DNA from: Gymnopus androsaceus JB14
Taxonomy: Eukaryota > Basidiomycota > Agaricomycetes > Agaricales > Omphalotaceae
DNA length: 10,116 nt
Direction of reading: 5' to 3'
Assembly: GCA_009733575.1 (NCBI GenBank)
Contig: ML769686.1
Location: 1-10,116, forward strand
The notes beneath the pieces are model-generated. The model was not told the DNA's origin and did no database searches. It worked only from the letters and a program-made list of their open reading frames with translations. Positions 6,910 through 10,116 of this stretch are shown in pieces. Positions within the stretch are counted from its first letter, which is position 1; the number at the start of each line of letters is the position of its first letter. Made by a program: the position numbers and the translations under genes.

Positions 6910-7306
6910 GTTATGTACCAAAATGTAGATTAATGTAATAGTATTGGACATTAGCAAGAGAATACTTCCCCATTTCTAAACATGCATCAAACATGCCGCA
7001 GGATTTTACAGTGAAGATAATGTGGGAGCATTGTAGCACACATTTCATCACTGGGGGGGATGGCCGCAAGCGGCGAAGGCCTGAAACTTTTGGGATCAGA
7101 GAGCATTGATTTATTCAATGGTTTGATTATAAGTAACATATAATAAACTAGTACCTATGCTGAAAATGATGACAATGCCACAAGTTTGCCACCAAAACTT
7201 GAGCATTCAAAACCAAATATGAATCAATGTTTCCAGCCATGCCTTTTATGTTATCAATCTACTCTAATACTGAGCTGCAGCAATCGAGCAATCGAGGATA
7301 CAAACT
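6910..7306. other. Intergenic region holding the right copy of the duplicated segment (empty sites)
   Basis: 6910-7025 aligns with 690-741, 1825-1840 and 2302-2353 of the left locus. TA at 6952-6953, followed by gcaagaga, corresponds to the unoccupied target of the Tc1-like element. TA at 6977-6978 is the likely unoccupied target of the 0.43-kb MITE. A short GC-rich island with small inverted repeats (CCGCAAGCGG, GGCC...GGCC) lies at 7052-7083. Beyond it I see no gene. Confidence 0.5.
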
Positions 7307-7561
7307 ATGAATTACAATGAAGCTACCCCTATGGGCTATATCGGATGATTTGGGGCTGGTCATTTCATTACAGCAATCAATAACAATTACATTCCTGTCT
7401 GATCTTGCTGAACAGGTGATGATGATGATAGGATGCATTATATTGACCATCAGAGTGATAAGAAGCTTGAGGAGCAATCTCGGTTCAACCTCTGACTCGG
7501 TTGTTGGATATTGGTGTGGCAGATCATCAGAATATAAACAATAGTAAACAAGAGCAGCTGG

Positions 7562-7569
7562 TATATAAA
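7562..7569 (+). promoter_or_regulatory. TATA box for the right-hand NLR gene
   Basis: TATATAAA lies 46 nt before the first ATG (7615) of the NLR model, a reasonable distance for a fungal TATA promoter with a short leader. A CT-rich stretch (ttcttcattccc) sits between them. Confidence 0.45.
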
Positions 7570-7614
7570 GCCCTCTGTTTTTGGTGCTAATTCTTCATTC
7601 CCATCATCATTGTA

Positions 7615-7878
7615 ATGATGGAACATTCTGGCCCAGGCAACCAGTAAGTTAGGCATTCTAGTGATTTATGCTACCCGTGCTGATACTTTCAATCAAAGTA
7701 GACATGAGCAAGGAATTTCTTTCAATCGCAGCAGCAGGTAGGATACTAGGTTCTTGATAGGAGCAATATTGGTGATATTTGCATATTTAAAGTCTGTTTG
7801 GAAATTCTTCAAACTTTGAGATAAATGGTGGAACTTCATCAATGCAAAAGATTCATCAATGTTACTATTCAGTGTGAG
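7615..7878 (+). other. G/N/S-rich N-terminal leader of the NLR (possible signalling motif)
   Basis: Joining exons 7615-7643, 7702-7737 and 7793-about 7878 gives MMEHSGPGNQHEQGISFN, then SS-LFGNSSNFEINGGTSS. The introns are 7644-7701 (GTAAGT...TAG) and 7738-7792 (GTAGGA...AAAG). Short leaders with SGxGNQ and (S)SNFxINGGT patterns are known ahead of NACHT domains in fungal NLRs, and some (such as the sigma motif) are amyloid signalling motifs. Assignment here is by resemblance only. Confidence 0.4.
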
Positions 7879-8106
7879 CTATTTAGTTTTCCAAGTTGTA
7901 TTTTCAAATTTTAATTTGATTGTGATTCAACTTAGCACATGATCAAGTACAGAAAATCAAAGACTGGCTTAAAGCACCAGATTGCTCTACCAATTTCATT
8001 GCAGCTGCCAACAAGAAAACTGCAAGAACTGGAGGTTGAATCATTGAACATCCAAAATATGTTGAGTGGGATAGTAATGGTGGATTGCTGTGGATTCAAG
8101 GCAAAG

Positions 8107-8170
8107 GTGAGTGGAGCCAATTATGGATGCATGAAATTTCATTCCAAGTTTTCAATATATATTTTTTCAG
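8107..8170 (+). other. Intron inside the Walker A motif
   Basis: GTGAGT donor and TTTTTTCAG acceptor, 64 nt, phase 1. Removal turns IQGK plus AGSGKT into a complete P-loop; without splicing the frame runs into non-conserved sequence. This is the strongest single proof of the intron pattern here. Confidence 0.8.
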
Positions 8171-8195
8171 CAGGATCAGGCAAAACAGTTGTATC

Positions 8196-8254
8196 GTAAG
8201 TGCAATTGTGATAAGTACTCTGCAAAAAATTGTCAAAGATTAAAGAATTTTTAG
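8196..8254 (+). other. Intron after Walker A
   Basis: GTAAGT donor and TTTTTAG acceptor, 59 nt, phase 2. Splicing joins GKTVV to STTIIEHL, the usual continuation in fungal NACHT domains, and so avoids the stop (TAA at 8197-8199) met on reading through. Confidence 0.8.
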
Positions 8255-8800
8255 AACAACAATCATAGAACATCTATATGATACCTCAAGCACTGTTTGG
8301 TTTCACTATTTTGATTTCCGGGATAATACAGGAAACGAATCTGGTAATCGAGGATTTCTGTTAAATACTCTGCAACAAATGGGTTTGAATGCACAAGGAA
8401 TTCATCCAGAATTGCAAGAATTGTTTAGCCAGTGCAGCAGAGGTCATCAAGTTGACCAACCCCGTAATCTACAGTTGGAAAATACCCTAAATAGAATTAT
8501 TCAGCATTCTATTGTGGGATATATTATGATAGATGCCTTGGATGAATGCAACCTGCAGGATAGAGCCTATGTAGTGAAGTGGGTGGCAAGCATCTCTGCA
8601 AAAATACGAACTGTTGTTACAAGTCAACATTCACCAGAGGGCCAAGCATTTGATATTGGGTTGGTATTTGCATTGTACACTAAAGATTCCAGAATTGAAG
8701 AAGACATTTTTCTCTATTTAGAAGATCAAGTGCAGCTCCATTTCAAAGGACAGTTGAAGGACAAGGTGCTGAGTACATTGAAAGCCAAGGCTCAGGGGCA

Positions 8801-8856
8801 GTAAGTATTTATAATCTTACCATGAAGACAAACATGCTTATGGATGTAATCATGAG
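8801..8856 (+). other. Intron near the end of the NACHT domain
   Basis: GTAAGT donor and ATGAG acceptor, 56 nt, phase 2. Splicing joins LKAKAQG-Q to FRWVDCQVRSL, matching the FRW(V/A)xCQ(L/V)xxL pattern that follows NACHT in fungal NLRs. Confidence 0.75.
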
Positions 8857-9597
8857 ATTTCGCTGGGTGGATTGTCAAGTCAGATCATTGATTCATTGTG
8901 GAACCAACAATGCAGTTATTCAGGCATTGCAGAAGCTACCAAGAGATTTGGAAGAAATCTATACAAAATACTGAGCAGAGTGTACATGCAGAAGATGCCC
9001 ATCATCTTCTAATGTGGCTCACATTTGCCTTTAAACTATTGAACACAAAGCAAATTACAAATTTTCTTGCTACCAATGTGGCTGAGAATGAAATATACTC
9101 AAGTGATGAGATGAATCTGAAAGTGGAGCTCATTGTTGACTCCAATCTTGTGACTGTTGACATAACAAAAAATTATTATGTTCACAATTGGCAGCAACAC
9201 ATCTGTTGAAGAGACATTTCTTGATGGTCAAAGCAAATTTGGATCAAGCAAAGGGTGTCTAAAAGCTAGCTCATGCCTCATTGGCAAAGGCATGCATCAT
9301 ATATCTTTTGAAATCACCTAATCTAATGGGTGAAGTCAGTGACATAGTTTATAATTCAGAAACATATGGATACGCAGCAGAATGTTGGCGAGCCCATACA
9401 AGGCCAGTGCAAGAATTGCGGCCAGAAAGGGACCTAGATGATTTAGCCAAAGAGTTTCTGAAGGAAGTGCAGGATTTCATGCATGGGTAAGAATATATAG
9501 GCACAGATTTTGGGAGGAGATGCCCAACCCACTGTATTGTGCTGCTGATGGTGGCTTGAGGAGGAGTGTGTATGAGCTGATTTTGAGTGGCAAATGT

Positions 9598-10116
9598 GAT
9601 ATCAATGCAGAGGGAGGCAAATATGAAAATGCTCTCCAAGCAGCTGCATCCAAAGGAGATGTAGCTATTGTCAAGCTCCTTTTGACCAGTGGAGCTGATG
9701 TGAATGCTCAGGGAGGCTATTATGGAAATGCTCTCTATGCAGCAGTCTCAAATGGAAGTGAAGCCGTTGTCCAGCTTCTCTTGACCAATGGAGCTGTTGT
9801 GAATGCTCAGGGAGGCCATTACGAAATTGCTCTCTATGAAGCAGTCTCAAATGGAAACAAAGCTATTGTCCAGCGTCTTTTGACCAATGGAGCTGATGTG
9901 AATGCTCAGGGAGGTGAATATGGAAATGTTCTTCAAGCAGCTGCATCCAATGGAAATCAAGCCATTGTCCAGCTTTTTTTGGCCAATGGAGCTGATGTGA
10001 ATGCTCAGGGAGGCTATTATGGAAATGCTCTCCAAGCAGCTGCATATGAAGGAAATGAAGCTATTGTACAGCCTCTTTTGACCAATGGAGCTGATGACAA
10101 TGCTCAGAGAGGCGCT
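9598..10116 (+). repeat. Ankyrin-coding tandem repeat, 99-nt period (right array)
   Basis: About five 33-aa ankyrin repeats in one open frame reach the window edge, so the array probably continues. Each has the pattern GADVNAQGG-x-YGNALQAA-xx-NGN-x-AIVQLLL. Units are very alike in DNA, suggesting recent amplification or gene conversion. Differences fall at few positions: the residue after GG (K, Y, H, E, Y), after AL (Q, Y) and the two after AA. The last visible unit reads GADDNAQRG, a weakened version. Confidence 0.85.

Larger units (their letters stand above)
7615..10116 (+). pseudogene. NACHT-ankyrin NLR protein gene, decayed, runs off the right edge
   Basis: Fungal NLRs are cytosolic STAND ATPases for non-self recognition and programmed cell death. 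My exon model: 7615-7643, 7702-7737, 7793-about 7878 (G/N/S-rich leader), 7936-8106, 8171-8195, 8255-8800 and 8857 onward, with GT-AG introns of 55-64 nt. The exon 7936-8106 reads QVQKIKDWLKAPDCSTN and LLWIQGK. Splicing restores Walker A as GKAGSGKTVVS, then TTIIEHL and WFHYFDFRDN. Walker B is YIMIDALDEC (about 8517-8549), followed by a sensor-like VVTSQ. Then come LPRDLEEIYTKILSRV, HHLLMWLTFAFKLLNT, LAKACIIYLL, FWEEMPNPLYCAADGG and ankyrin repeats. Damage: TGA 8037-8039, frameshift near 8980, frameshift about 9170-9195, TAA 9260-9262, frameshift near 9485. The joint between 7878 and 7936 is out of phase as I read it. Confidence 0.75.

Noticed and set aside
7059..7090. GC-rich gatggccgcaag...cctgaaactt resembling a conserved small-subunit rRNA stretch
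   Set aside because: Only short blocks agree, with an extra 9-nt insert, and neighbouring sequence shows no rRNA; probably chance or a small hairpin.
7259..7656. Minus-strand frames upstream of the right NLR
   Set aside because: They overlap the NLR promoter and first exon on the opposite strand, show no motif and have no promoter of their own that I can see.
7703..7753. Alternative NLR start at ATG 7703 (MSKEFLSIAAAGRILGS)
   Set aside because: The frame ends in TGA within 17 codons, and the spliced leader through 7643/7702 gives a longer, motif-bearing reading.
9349..10045. Several minus-strand frames opposite the NLR 3' part and ankyrin array
   Set aside because: They are antisense shadows of a repeat array that is open on the plus strand; their repeated pieces simply mirror the 99-nt unit.
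1..10116. CRISPR array, tRNA, bacterial operon or defence island
   Set aside because: No spaced direct repeats of CRISPR type, no cloverleaf I can support, and the introns and gene families indicate a fungal genome.

Overview
The window looks like repeat-rich, accessory DNA from a filamentous fungus. The evidence is short GT-AG introns (55-64 nt), NACHT-ankyrin (NLR-type) genes, the second half of a single-chain fluoride exporter (FEX), CT-rich promoter-like tracts and several non-autonomous DNA transposons. I cannot assign the phylum from the sequence alone. Nearly every gene is broken, and many in-frame stops are TGA or TAA where CGA or CAA is plausible. That is what C-to-T decay of methylated DNA, or a RIP-like process, would leave.

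Layout, left to right. 1-405: 3' end of an NLR-type gene (ankyrin repeats, 33 aa / 99 nt period). 630-741, 1825-1856 and 2287-2355: pieces of one segment that also occurs at 6813-7025, just after the FEX fragment. In the left copy the segment is split by two TA-flanked inverted-repeat elements: a 1.08-kb Tc1/mariner-like element (744-1822) and a 0.43-kb MITE (1859-2284). The right copy seems to keep both empty sites. The 1.08-kb element contains a 0.34-kb CCTAGG-rich fold-back element (1221-1567), and a diverged second copy of that family lies at 3780-4107. 2600-3150: CT-rich, promoter-like DNA with a 13-bp x 4 tandem repeat and a probable 5'UTR intron. 3154-3664: a small spliced plus-strand gene, unrecognised, with an early TGA. 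4108-6049: a large unrecognised minus-strand pseudogene, split by an almost perfect 0.41-kb palindromic MITE (5232-5645) and carrying at least five in-frame stops. 6275-6858: a 5'-truncated, frameshifted FEX fluoride-exporter fragment with an intact second CrcB domain. 7562-10116: a second NLR with TATA box, a short G/N/S-rich leader, spliced NACHT domain (Walker A and B visible) and an ankyrin array running off the right edge. It carries two stops and three frameshifts.

How it fits together: two ankyrin NLR genes of one family flank a transposon graveyard and the remains of a fluoride exporter. The shared FEX-tail/intergenic segment beside both suggests a local duplication, followed by transposon insertion and mutational decay. 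I see no intact new multi-gene system. The most informative signals are the paralogous empty sites, the CCTAGG fold-back family and the stop-codon decay pattern.
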